Assembly (NCBI GenBank): GCA_036172665.1
Contig: CM069871.1
Span: 3,844,001 to 3,908,000 of the forward strand
DNA from: Prosopocoilus inquinatus
Lineage: Eukaryota; Arthropoda; Insecta; Coleoptera; Lucanidae
DNA: 64,000 bases
Direction of reading: 5' to 3'
This document shows, piece by piece, positions 11,535 to 23,218 of this stretch (the first letter of the stretch is position 1; the number at the start of each line of letters is the position of its first letter). Made by a program: the position numbers and the translations under genes. Under the pieces are notes generated by a model, which worked only from the letters and a program-made list of their open reading frames with translations, did not search any database and was not told where the DNA came from.

Positions 11535-13225
11535 TCTAATTTCTATATACTCATTGATACTAACCTTATTAGTTACAATTCTCATTGATACTAACTTTAT
11601 TAGTTACAATGTGACTGATAAGGTTAGTGTTAATGAGTATACAGGTGTTAGAACCTATATACTCACTGATACTAACCTTATTAGTTACAATTCTCATTGA
11701 TACTAACCTTAGTAGTTACAATTCTCATTGATACTAACCTTATTAATTACAATTCTCATTGGTGCTAACCTTATTATTCAAATTTCAAATGAATTGTAAC
11801 TAAAAGGTCAGTATCAATGAGTATATAGGTTCTAATACCTTTGTACTCATTGATACTGGGTGAGTATACAGGTTATAATACTTATATACTCATTAATAAT
11901 AACTCTATTAGTTACAATTCACTTCCAATTTGAGTATTGAGATTAATATAAATGAGTAAATAGAAACTAGTACCTTGATACTAACTATATTAGTTACAAT
12001 TAATTTGAAATTAGTCTAATAAGGTTAGTATCAATAATTATACAGAAATTAATACCTTGATACTAACTATACTAGTTACAATTCATTTGAAATTTGACTG
12101 ATAAGGTTAATATCAATCACTGATACTAACTATATAGGTTTCAACACCCATGTACTCATTGATACTAGCCTTATTAGTTTCAATTCTCATTGATTCTAAC
12201 CTCATTATTCAAATTTCAAATGAATTGAAACTAAAAGGTCAGTATCAGTGAGTATATAGGTTCTAATACCTATGTACTCATTGATACTGGGTGAGTATAT
12301 AGGTTATAATACTTATATACTCATTAATAATAACTCTATTAGTTACAATTCATTTCAAATTTGAGTAATGGGATTAGTATCAATGAGTATATAGAAACTA
12401 GTACCTTGATACTAACTGTATTAGTTACAATTCATTTGAAATTAGTCTAGTAAGATTAGTATCAATAATTATACAGAAATTAATACCTTGATACTAACTA
12501 TACTAGTTACAATTCATTTGAAATTTGAAAGATAAGGTTAATAACAATCACTGATACTAACTATATAGGTTTCAACAACCATATACTCATTGATACTAGC
12601 CTTATTAGTTTCAATTCTCATTGATACTAACCTTATTAGTTACAATTCTCATTGATACTAACGTTATTAGTTACAAGTCTCATTGATACTAACCTCATTA
12701 TTGAAATTTCAAATGAATTGTAACTAAAAGGTCAGTATCAGTGAGTATATAGGTTCTAATACCTATGTACTCATTGACACTGGGTGAGTAAATAGGTTAT
12801 AATACTTATATACTCATTAATAATAACTCTATTAGTTACAATTCATTTCAAATTTGAGTAATGAGATTAGTATCAATGAGTATATAGAAACTAGTACCTT
12901 GATACTAACTATATAACTTACAATTAATTTGAAATTAGTCTAGTAAGGTTAGTATCAATGAGTATACAGAAATTTAAACCTTGATACTAACTTTATTAGT
13001 TTCAATTCATTTGAGAGTTGACTGATAAGGTTAATATCAATGAGTATACAGGTGTTAGAACCTATATACTGACTGATGCTAACCGTTGTAGGTTGTAACA
13101 CCTATATACTCATTGATACTCACTGATACTAGCCACTGTAACCTATATACTCATTGATACTCACTGATACTAACCACTGTAACCCATATACTCATTGATA
13201 CTAACCTTATTAGTTACAATTCTTT
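11535..13225. repeat. Complex array of TACTCATTGATACTAACC-like units
   Basis: The short word CATTGATACTAACCTTATT and its inverse GGTTAGTATCAATGAG alternate throughout, so the array is built of both orientations. A higher-order unit of roughly 420-500 bp is visible from TACTCATTGATACTGGGTGAG near 11,848 and 12,267 and a diverged copy near 12,768. The right end (13,080-13,200) is a cleaner run of about 49-bp units. There is no coding capacity. Sharp edges on both sides suggest local amplification. Confidence 0.85.
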
Positions 13226-13355
13226 TGAACTTTTGCTTTCCAATTTCTGATTTATAGTATTGTAACGTAAGTCTATGTTTAATTTATCTTATATTCCCTT
13301 CGATGGTTCTGCCTTCATAAACTTTTCGAGCTTTTGACTTGTTCTGTCTATTTTA

Positions 13356-13454
13356 GGCCTGGTTTTCCATCTCAGTTTAACTTTAACCTTCAGTTTATCA
13401 CCATATATTCCTAAACTGCAGATTAAAGTTCAACTGAGATGAGAAAACCGAGTC
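13356..13454. mobile_element. PIF/Harbinger-like MITE (99 bp), TSD TTA
   Basis: TTA lies on both sides (13353-13355 and 13455-13457). The left arm GGCCTGGTTTTCCATCTCAG and the inverted right arm GACTCGGTTTTCTCATCTCA match, and pairing continues through TTTAACTTTAA. It is about 99 bp and snaps back fully except for a short loop. A 3-bp TTA duplication plus GGCC-type tips is the PIF/Harbinger signature. Confidence 0.7.
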
Positions 13455-13459
13455 TTAGA

Positions 13460-15045
13460 CGGTTAAAATCTTGGAATCCTTTTTGGTGCATCTATCAGGT
13501 CTTCATTTAAACTCGAATTCCACGTGACCTATGACGTATGAATTCAATTTTCCAGAAAGGCATAAATACATACAATAACGAAAGTACCCCCAACACTCGA
13601 TCGAGTGCTATGAAAAACTAGCAAGTGGATTTAGTGCTGCTGCAGTTATGCCAACTGCTTGTGTTGGTATTGCCTAACTATCAGGCAAAATTTGATTACG
13701 TGGAGTACATTCAATCATGAAGATCCTGTATAAGGTTGTTTTTTTTTATTCCTTAATTGGAATAATTGGTTTTAATTAATTATACTTATAAATAATCAAA
13801 TGATTTAAAGAAGTACTTAATATTAACATCAACGTTCAATATGAGTGTCGCCTTCTTTTTCTTTGTTGTCGTATTTAGATTCTTTCGTGCAGCTATAAGT
13901 CGCGGGATTCTCGTTCTTGAAAAACGAACGTAACGTGCGCATTAATTTATAATAAATACCGGAGGTACTAATAAACAGGAGAGTACAGTCGGGAAATAAA
14001 TCCAGCCAACTCACCTCTAAATAAATAATCCGGTGGGCGGCTAAGACTTGTAAGTTTCGTGCAGACTGCAGACGCGTGCTCGCAAGCCGTAATTATCGAT
14101 GTTCCATCCACCTCACACCCCCGTCTCCGACCGAAAACTCCCCAAATCCCCGACGAGGCTCCGCCGCTGCAGATGCACCGAGTGATCAGAGCTCGTCTGT
14201 TATCAAGGCAACTTTGATCATTAATTGATGTCGCTCCGAAACGTGTTTTACGGAGAGGGTTAATGGAGATTGGGGCTCGGACTTTCGCGACCATCTAATG
14301 TTACCCAACTTAATTAACCGTTTTGTTCTTGACGACACCAAATTACTTACAAACCAACCCTTTCGTCCCCACCACACCCTCACCCCCAGCTGGATGATTT
14401 TACTCCACTTCATGAGAAGAAATTAGTTGAGAAGTTCTTTAAAAGAAGATCATCAAAGTTGTCTTCCAATGAAACTCACTTGTTTGATAACATAGGGTTA
14501 ACATAACGAGATTTTGATTTTCATATATTGTAACAGGAAGAGGAGTGATGAGCATTGCTATTGAAGGCAAGGTTAACTAACCGTCGATATTTCTGCTTGT
14601 ACGAGTCATCACTCCTCTTACTATTACAATATATGGGATTGATCGCCTCGGTGGCATTTTGCGCAAGCCAAATTCTATGGACGTCGCTGCATGTAGACGT
14701 CCTTCTGGACTTTACTTAGAAGACGTTCTTACTTTAGACCTTTTGACTTATTTATGAGCATTAAGATATAGGTATGTCGATCGATGGATGTCTCTACAAA
14801 AAAATGTTGTTGTTGTTGCAAAGTTAAATTGTTAATTAAAAAATTGATTTAGTATTTTCCTCCAAGATGCGGGCAGTCCAAAAAAAAAAGAAAGAAAATT
14901 CAGCAAAGCTTCTTTTTCCATCTTTTGTAAAAGCACGAGGAGCTCGTTACGGGCGCATTGTGCAAGAAAAGAAGGCAACAAAAGGAGAGGACACAAGAGA
15001 AACTCGAAGATTCCTTATCGACTGTTTTTGTCGTGGGATGCGTCT
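13460..15045. other. Mostly unique sequence, no recognisable gene
   Basis: It contains one hairpin element (14,522-14,635) and a moderately GC-rich patch at about 14,030-14,400 (CCACCTCACACCCCCGTCTC type). The open frames on both strands in that patch (up to 108 codons on the minus strand) overlap one another in different frames and show no motif that I know. Confidence 0.4.
14522..14635. mobile_element. Snap-back MITE (114 bp)
   Basis: The left arm CATATATTGTAACAGGAAGA-GGAGTGATGA pairs with the right arm TCATCACTCCTCTTACTATT-ACAATATATG: 30 bases with two mismatches, and a loop of about 54 bases. There is no coding capacity. I cannot define a target duplication. Confidence 0.65.
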
Positions 15046-15049
15046 GCGT

Positions 15050-15330
15050 GACTGGGATGAATGCGGGCGGACGGGCGGACGGCCTCACACCCCGGAACAA
15101 CGTCTAGAACGCACCAGACGGGCCTATCGACCCGGCCCGGACCTACCTCACTCTGCCCCACTGCACCCGCATCGACCACCGACGCTACGCACAACCGGAA
15201 GACGCTTCGACTAGTCCTGATTGCGCGCGACGCCGTCGTGTTTCGGAAATGCACTGAACTTTCGGCACCATAGTCTGCGCCACGTTGCGCGGTATCGCGG
15301 CGACTTCCTGCTTATACTACGCGCCACTCA
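15050..15330. promoter_or_regulatory. CpG-rich island in AT-rich surroundings
   Basis: This is a sharp island of GC- and CpG-rich sequence (GCGGGCGGACGGGCGGACGG near 15,063; GCGCGCGACGCCGTCGTG near 15,225). Open frames exist on both strands (up to 115 codons, starting in the A-rich flank), but none has a recognisable domain. It could be a promoter, a first exon, or simply unmutated unique DNA. It is too ambiguous to call a gene. Confidence 0.3.
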
Positions 15331-15879
15331 TCAATTCTCTTCCTAAAAATATTCCTTTAAGTTAAATATTTTAAAAGAAATGTTAGACATCTTAAAAAGA
15401 TGAAGAAAAAAGGGTTTTAAATTAACCCTCGACGATGCAAAAGTTACATCAAACTCCACAACGTTTTGATTAATCCTATCCTGCACAGGCAAAAATAATG
15501 TTATGTAGCAGATCTCTGTGTATAATTTAAAACAAAAATATCTTGAAACTTTTTTTTTGTATCGTCCGAGAACACACTGTCGAGACACACTGTATAATAA
15601 TAATAATACAAATCAATAGTAAAAATTAGATCCATTTCTTTGTATAGGCACAAGTGCGATTCCAATTTGCTAGTATTATAATAGTACTTACCCTGATTTG
15701 TTGTTTATTTCAACAAGTCTTGATTTATCTTTGTTGTGCTAAGTGTGCACTTTGCTTGCACATTAGCAGGGCCGGAGGAAGGGAATCCAAAACAGTAACT
15801 GGCGCCCTTTTCCCCCCTCCAAAAAAAAACAAGTTCACGTGAATATCTACAGTTGCCTCAAAAAAAGATTCTCTTCTGT
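15331..15879. other. No recognisable gene
   Basis: AT-rich unique-looking sequence with only short biased open frames. I see no repeat structure or motif to report. Confidence 0.5.
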
Positions 15880-16480
15880 TTTTTTTCCTTTCGTTTAAAC
15901 TTTCTCTCTCTCTCGATTCGAAGAATTTTTATTTTCGTTTTGTCTTCATCGTCGATCGTCTTTTTCTTTGTCTTTTTTTTTCTTTAAATATTACTTGTTC
16001 GATTTTAATTGAATTTTTATTTTAATCAATTGTTCAGTCTTTGTTTTAACTTGTTGATTTATCGTCTCTCCTCTTCTCTTTGTGCTTTTGTTTAATTTTT
16101 ATTTAACGCGATTTTATTTTATTTTTTTTTTAACCGTCAGTCGATCGTCTTTTGTTTTGTTTTACTTTCTTTTACTAAGTTGGAGTTCATTTTATTTTTT
16201 TATTTTCATTTATTTATTTTTTACTGTTGGTCTTTTTCCTTTAATATTTTGCGGACCAAATTTTTGATTGCGTTCGTCATTTTTTTACATCAATTAGACT
16301 TATGTTTAGTTTTGCGCAATACTTTTTTTTTTTCATTTTCGTCCTCGCCATATCGACGATCGTCTTTTGTTTTTGTTTTTATTCGGTTTGACTGTATTTT
16401 ATTTTTATTTTGATAATCAATCGATCTTATTTTTTATTGTTTTGTTTTAATTCCAATTAAGTGCATTTAGATTGGGTTGA
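15880..16480. repeat. T-rich array, inverse of the GACGATCG arrays
   Basis: CGATCGTCTTTT occurs near 15,953, 16,142 and 16,359, each followed by TTGTTTT-like runs. This is the reverse complement of the ACAAAAGACGATCG word found at 10.7-11.1 and 31.7 kb. The unit is degenerate (about 190-215 bp). The plus-strand frames (61-77 codons) are phenylalanine-rich translations of poly-T. Confidence 0.65.
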
Positions 16481-18400
16481 CTTTGTAAATCTTTTTTCAT
16501 TTCATTTCTTTACTCATGTTCTTTATTGCTGGTTGATTTTTAATTTTTTTTCTGTTTTTGCTTGGTGAATAAAATCGAGTTTAGTTGTTGAGTCGAGTTT
16601 GGTTGAGTTTGACGTTGATCGAACTTCGCTTTAATCGTTTTTATTTTTTCGCATTGTCTGCTTTTAATTTCTTGCATTTTTATAATCTTGCTTCAATCGA
16701 AAACAGTTAGGTTGAGTTGGATTGAGTTGACCTTGAAATTTGTTGAGTTTTAACATTCCTTTACTTTTAATTTTTGTTTCTTCTTCTTAATTTTTACTTG
16801 GGTTGAATGGAGTTAGGTTGTTATTGGTTGTTCATCACCCCGTACAGCCAAAAATACTGAACACCCCGTATAGCCAAAAATAATTTTATAAAAGAGAGCT
16901 GACTGAGCTGCATCTTGCAGCTTGTTTGAATTTTTTTATAATAATCTTATATTTAAAAAATAATTACTTTTAGGAAAAATAGAATCATATCTATCTTTCA
17001 GAGCGCCATCTTTTGACCACAAGTGAAAACTACGTATAATATCTCCTCTTCGATTTGTGGCTTTAAAAAAAAAATATTTTTTAATAATTATTTTCAAGTA
17101 AACTAAAAGAAGATTTAGAGGAAGCGTCAATATCATTTAGGACGCCATCTCTCGGCGAATAGGGAAAACTATCGTAATCGAATTTTAAGAAATATTTCGC
17201 TGAGGTTCCCATCTCATCGTCTAACTGTAACTATTAATTGCTTTTAGGAAAAACAGAGGGAGATTTATTGATTCTGAACGCCATCTGTTGGCCAAAAGGG
17301 AAAACTATATTATCTCCTCTTTTATTTGCAGCTTTAAAAAAATGAATTTTTAATAAATAATTATTTTCGAAACAGACGAACAGAAGGAGATTTAGGGCAG
17401 CTGTCGTCATCATTTTGAGCGCCATCTCTTGGCCAAAATGAAAACTATATTATCTCATCTGATTTATAGCTTTGAAAACTGTCTTTTTTAATAAATAATT
17501 ACTTTCAAGAAGAAACATTCATTAATTAATTAACATAATTAACATTAATTTTTCCCGTAACTTTTAATTTTTTACTTGTGTGTTGATGTCAGTTAGGTTG
17601 AACTGACCTTGAGATTTTTGAGCTTAACATTAATCCATAATTTTAACATTTTTCTTACTTTTAATTTTTTTTTTAAGTATTTTTTAAAATCTCATTTACT
17701 TGTGCAGAATGATGCACAGTATTATTTAAGTTGGTTGAGTTCAGTTGACCTTGAGATTTGTTGAGGTTCATTTGAATCCATGCATAAATTTTTACATATT
17801 TTGTTTATTTTTAATTTTTTTTAAATATTTGTTTTAAATTTCTAACTTGAATGGTTGAATGGAATTAGGTTGAGTGCAGCTACACTGGATTGACTTTGAA
17901 AATCTTTTTTCGTTTAATTTTTTCACTTTAATCTTTTTATTAGTTTATTTTGATTTTTATTTTTTTTGCTTGGATTGAATAGAATCGAGTTCAGTTGTAG
18001 GGCTGACCTTGGCATTGATCGCTTCACCTAATCGTCTTTTAATTTTTTAATTTTATTTTTTCGCTTCAATTGAAAACAATAGATTGAGTTTAGTTAAATT
18101 GGGTTGACTTTGAGATTTGATTTTTTACTTTTAATTTTTTTAACATTACTTTTTCTCAATTTTTTACTTGACTTGAATGGAGTTACATTGGATTTAGTTG
18201 GATAGGGTACTTAATTTTTTTCATTTTAATTTTTTCATTCCTCTTTATTTTTTGCTTGGGTTAAATAGAGTTGAGTTTAGTTGTTGGATCGAGTTTGGTT
18301 GACACTGAGATTTGCTTGGATTAAATAGAGTAGAGTTCACTTGTTGAATCGAGTTTGGTTGACACTGAGATTGTTCGAGCTGTTGTTTAATCGTTTCTTA
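16481..18400. repeat. T-rich array with GAGTTNGGTTGA/CCTTGAGATTT words
   Basis: Recurring words are TTGAGTTGACCTTGAAATTT (16,72x), GAACTGACCTTGAGATTT (17,60x), GTTGACCTTGAGATTTGTTG (17,74x), and the close pair GAGTTTGGTTGACACTGAGA near 18,290 and 18,350. It abuts the 15.9-kb GACGATCG block in the same order as the inverted pair at 31.7-34.3 kb. The 139-bp CTCF-like repeats at about 17.0-17.5 kb are embedded in it. Confidence 0.65.
16975..17510. repeat. Four tandem units of about 139 bp with CTCF-like motifs
   Basis: AGCGCCATCT is at 17,002 and 17,418, and the partial form (G)ACGCCATCT at 17,142 and 17,278; steps are 136-141 bp. After the motif comes CTTGGCCAAAAT/GTTGGCCAAAAG and GAAAACTATATTATCTCCTC-like sequence. 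The orientation is the same as in the 3-5 kb cluster. The plus strand carries the GCGCCATCT side. Confidence 0.75.
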
Positions 18401-20212
18401 ATTAACATATTTTGACGCCCCTGATTCAAAATTACTACGGGTGGAATTTAATCTGTGTAGTTCATTTTAATATAAACTTTCCCAGTAGATAAGAGCTGGA
18501 CAGGAAACGTTATAGCCTAAAGAACAATTTAAGATCGCATTAACCGTAGAAACCGTGCGATTCCCCGCCGTGCTAAATTAATTTTAAAACTTGTGTAATA
18601 TAATAACATAATGTAACGCCTATAAGTTAAGTTAGGAGGGAGGTGGAAATTTTTAATACAGACAATTAGGCACCGCGGCTTGAAGGAATGCGAGATTAAA
18701 TAAGTGTCCACCCAGCCATCCAATCATGCGGTTGTTTCGCTATGTAACAGTTTAACCCCCCAAAAAAACTCTTCAGGGTAACATAAGTGAGTGTGCGTGT
18801 GTGAGAGTGTAGTTGTACACGCACAGAAAATCAGCTGCGATACCCAGGATCTAATCGGCAACCCCCAGGGTATCACAAAGTCTCTGTTACTCCATTCTGC
18901 CTAAAAGGTATGGTAACTCCGTTCTGCCTAAAAGGTATAGTAACTCCGTTCTGCCTAAAAGGTACAGTAATTGTTATCTTACATACATCATGTTTAGTTT
19001 TTAAATTAGTGCTCGATTAATTCATTGTAGCATATGAGGGATTTTAATACTTGAGCCATGCACCTCTCGAAAATCGATTTATTGTCGTAGACCCTCGAAT
19101 TATTAGGTTTTTTTTTTTTGAAATCAGTGAATTTTGAGTGTGTATATTCCAACAGATTTCTAAGATTAATCCCTGCAATTATAATAAAAATATTCTGCTA
19201 ATAGCTAATCAGAGAGACTCATAACGCGTAATTTGAAATCCAATGAGGATGTATGTTAGTGTGTACAAACAAGGTAATAATACAGTAACTCCTTAATAAT
19301 GAAACATGCCTACTTTACGTGACAATTGTCACATACAATTGTATGACATGTTCTTTAGCATGACTTCATATACTTATTCCGACGCCGGGTACTCGTCTGC
19401 ATAAACAAAGCAGGCAGAAAATATATTATACGATGTGAAATTCTATATAATGGCCCAACGCTACGTCTTGAATTTATTACCAATGAGAGGAGCTTTCAGG
19501 TCTTCGTTTACATTACAAGCGAGAAAGCGCAATAATACATAAACTTTCGATAGGTACGTAATAACTTAATGTGCGTGTTTATAATCTTACATACTTACAC
19601 ATACACGTCAAACGAGACGTTGTTATTGCATAATAAAGGTATCTTCCTATTGGAAAAACTATGTTTTCCAAAAATGGGTACATACTAGAATCAAGAATAC
19701 TCGTTGTAAACAGGCGTGCATCGTAATAAATGTATGTAAAACGAATGTTTTTTTTTTTTTATTTTAATGTCGACAGCTTTACTGACAGCGTTGACATAAG
19801 TGCAACTAATTAAACGCCGGTCGTACATAATAAACCACTAAATGATGATGGATGGCAGGAAAAAAAGAACAATCTGAAATTTATTACCCATTTAGATTAA
19901 ACCGAGATGAAATATTGCACGGCGCTTTTGCATGTAATTAAACCACTTTGTTAATGTACACAAGTAACGAACTGCAATGCACGTCGTTTATTTTTTGAAG
20001 TCGATGGAGAAAACAATATGGAAAATGTAAAAATCAATTTTGCTTTTGTTTTTGTTTTTTTTTTTTGTTTTGATCACATACTTAGATTGCGAATCTCTTC
20101 ATTTGCTTGCTTTACGGTTATTGCAAATTTGTGAAATTAAAATTTGTGCAACCTGCTGCTTGATCATCTTTCAGAAATAATTTAAAAACGTATTAAACAA
20201 TTCGTTGAAGCA
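18401..20212. other. Mostly unique sequence, no recognisable gene
   Basis: I see no coding region. It contains a 27-bp triplet repeat at 18,888 and otherwise mixed AT-rich sequence. The stretch around 19,320-19,380 has small inverted words (ACATACAATTGTATG). Confidence 0.45.
18888..18968. repeat. 27-bp minisatellite, 3 copies
   Basis: AACTCCGTTCTGCCTAAAAG and the linker GTATAGT recur three times at 27-bp steps, with single-base changes. Confidence 0.85.
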
Positions 20213-20218
20213 TTTAAA

Positions 20219-21898
20219 TTTGCCGCCTATAAACGCAGGTTAAGACTCTATGTAAACCGATAGATGTCGCTTACTCGATAGCAACAAGCACCATGGACAA
20301 TATTATGCACATGCACATTTGCCGCCTATAAACGCAGGTTAAGACTCTAGTAAACCGATAGATGTCGCTTACTCTATAGCTACAAGCACCATGGACAATA
20401 TTATGCACATGCACATTTGCCGCCTATAAACGCAGGTTAAGACTCTATGTAAACCGATAGATGTCGCTTACTCTATAGCTACAAGCACCATGGACAATAT
20501 TATGCGCATGCACATTTGCCGCCTATAAACGCAGGTTAAGACTCTATGTAAACCGATAGATGTCGCTTACTCGATAGCAACAAGCACCATGGACAATATT
20601 ATGCACATGCACATTTGCCGCCTATAAACGCAGGTTAAGACTCTAGTAAACCGATAGATGTCGCTTACTCTATAGCTACAAGCACCATGGACAATATTAT
20701 GCACATGCACATTTGCCGCCTATAAACGCAGGTTAAGACTCTATGTAAACCGATAGATGTCGCTTACTCTATAGCTACAAGCACCATGGACAATATTATG
20801 CGCATGCACATTTGCCGCCTATAAACGCAGGTTAAGACTCTATGTAAACCGATAGATGTCGCTTACTCTATAGCAACAAGCACCATGGACAATATTATGC
20901 ACATGCACATTTGCCGCCTATAAACGCAGGTTAAGACTCTAGTAAACCGATAGATGTCGCTTACTCTATAGTAACAAGCACCATGGACAATATTATGCAC
21001 ATGCACATTTGCCGCCTATAAACGCAGGTTAAGACTCTATGTAAACCGATAGATGTCGCTTACTCTATAGCAACAAGCACCATCGACAATATTATGCACA
21101 TGCACATTTGCCGCCTATAAACGCAGGTTAAGACTCTAGTAAACCGATAGATGTCGCTTACTCTATAGCTACAAGCACCATGGACAATATTATGCGCATG
21201 CACATTTGCCGCCTATAAACGCAGGTTAAGACTCTAGTATAAACCGATAGATGTCGCTTACTCTATAGCAACAAGCACCATGGACAATATTATGCACATG
21301 CACATTTGCCGCCTATAAACGCAGGTTAAGACTCTAGTAAACCGATAGATGTCGCTTACTCTATAGCTACAAGCACCATGGACAATATTATGCGCATGCA
21401 CATTTGCCGCCTATAAACGCAGGTTAAGACTCTATGTAAACCGATAGATGTCGCTTACTCTATAGCAACAAGCACCATGGACAATATTATGCACATGCAC
21501 ATTTGCCGCCTATAAACCCAGGTTAAGACTCTATGTAAACCGATAGATGTCGCTTACTCTATAGCAACAAGCACCATGGACAATATTATGCACATGCACA
21601 TTTGCCGCCTATAAACGCAGGTTAAGACTCTAGTAAACCGATAGATGTCGCTTACTCTATAGCAACAAGCACCATGGACAATATTATGCACATGCACATT
21701 TGCCGCCTATAAACGCAGGTTAAGACTCTAGTAAACCGATAGATGTCGCTTACTCTATAGCAACAAGCACCATGGACAATATTATGCACATGCACATTTT
21801 CCACCTATAAACGCAGGTTAAGACTCTAGTATAAACCGATAGATGTCGCTTACTCTATAGCAACAAGCACCATGGACAATATTATGCACATACGCATT
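20219..21898. repeat. 99-bp satellite, 17 copies, with local higher order
   Basis: Each unit starts TTTGCCGCCTATAAACGCAG, passes through AACCGATAGATGTCGCTTAC, and ends CACCATGGACAATATTATGC plus ACATGCACA. Steps are 98-100 bp, the differences coming from CTATGTAAACC versus CTAGTAAACC versus CTAGTATAAACC. Units 1-3 and 4-6 are the same three variants in the same order, a trimeric higher-order block; after that the order is mixed. Units are nearly identical, so the array is young or well homogenised. On the minus strand each unit has AAGCGACATCTATCGG, one base from the AGCGCCATCT module. Confidence 0.95.
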
Positions 21899-21915
21899 TT
21901 GTAATCAACAACTAT

Positions 21916-22149
21916 AGGTGCTTTCTTTCGCTTAAAAGTTTGAATCGTGTTTCGAATAGTTTGGACCTCCTGAATTTCGTAATTGTTGCAACAAAACACC
22001 CGACTTGAATTTCTGATTGACAGTTCATTTGTAAATAACCATAATTCAATCCAAACAAGTCTTAAGAATAGAGAGATCCAAAGAAAAGAACGTCTGTTTT
22101 TGAATCAAAACACGTTCGGATCACGATTTTGTGACGAAAGAAAGCACCT
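21916..22149. mobile_element. MITE candidate with 15-bp TIRs
   Basis: The left end AGGTGCTTTCTTTCG and the right end CGAAAGAAAGCACCT are perfect inverted copies, 234 bp apart end to end. The interior is non-coding. It starts about 18 bp after the last 99-bp unit. TA bases lie next to both ends, but no clear duplication can be fixed. Confidence 0.6.
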
Positions 22150-22369
22150 TATTACACTTTAAGTATAGAATACACGTATTTGAAAACGGTGTAGTTTTAT
22201 TATGAAAACATCATCACTCTATTACTGAGAATCATCAACATAATTCAAAGAATAAGTAAATAAATAAATAAATAATTAGTTCCCAACCTTCAATAAAGGA
22301 GATAAATGATTTTTAAATATAATAGGAAAACAAAGACGGTATATAAAAACGGCTTATAAAAGAATATCG

Positions 22370-22703
22370 TTACAATTTGATTCCCTGGTTCCTTTTTAGC
22401 ATTCATGTGTGAAACGATCAAGGTCGATTACTTGAGGGCATTGCTGAGGTCACGGACGTCCGGCAGTTGGCAACCATCGACACACACGAAACTCGAGGTG
22501 CCGACGTCATAAGGTGGCGACACTACGTGACAGCTGAGTTACAGTTTGATTCCCTGGTTCCTTTTTGGCATTCATGTGTGAAACGATCAAGGTCGATTAC
22601 TTGAGGGCATTGCTGAGGTCACGGACGTCCGGCAGTTGACAACCATCGACACAAACGAAACTCGAGGTGCCGACGGCATAAGGTGGCGACACTACGTGAC
22701 AGC
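22370..22703. repeat. 169-bp tandem duplication
   Basis: TTACAATTTGATTCCCTGGT at 22,370 recurs as TTACAGTTTGATTCCCTGGT at 22,539. The copies run in parallel to CACTACGTGACAGC with only a few differences. Each copy has AAGGTGGCGACACTACGTGA; AGGTGGCGA is one base from the CTCF-like core. The GC content is above that of the surroundings. Confidence 0.9.
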
Positions 22704-23214
22704 GTTTGACATCTACGTGCGAACAACCCTTATGACCGTCGCCAAACCTAACGTATTATTTTAATTACGTCATGTATTTAATGCATGTTTGCGTGTAACG
22801 CACTGGTGCGTGCATTTGCAAAAAGTGTGTTGGGTGAGTGTTCAAGCTGACCACCCCTAAATTTACTAGAAAAATAACCCGCGTCTCTTCAAGTATTGTT
22901 TGGGCTCGAGACAGATATTTTTTTGTGCGACCAGACAAGGCGGTACTGGTTTTTTTAACAAGGGGATGCTCGCTATATCACTGGTACCTTCGAGAAAGCT
23001 GAAGAGTTATCTAGTGGGACCGTGAATGCTCTGGACGTTTCCATACAAGTATAGTATAAAAGCAGGTGTGTTAACCACAAAACGGTAGTTAACTATGAAG
23101 GGCATAGGCGCGCTGCCGGATTAGTTTTTATTTACAAGCGAGGAGCTATAAACGGCGATATAATAGATGCGCTGTTTCTAGAAATAAATCTTATAGAGTA
23201 TTTCTAGTATATAA
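22704..23214 (+). other. Unique-looking sequence with a TATA-like box, no recognisable gene
   Basis: I see no open frame of note. TATAAAAG is present at 23,055-23,062, with no strong initiator at the expected distance. Together with the 169-bp duplication to the left, it may be the remains of an older LTR or promoter into which the solo LTR has inserted; this is a guess. Confidence 0.3.
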
Positions 23215-23218
23215 AGTG

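Noticed and set aside
20219..21898. CRISPR array
   Set aside because: Repeats of 98-100 bp are contiguous with no unique spacers, and the sequence is eukaryotic; this is a satellite.
23055..23062. Host gene promoter (TATAAAAG)
   Set aside because: No initiator or downstream exon; could be chance in AT-rich DNA or an old LTR.
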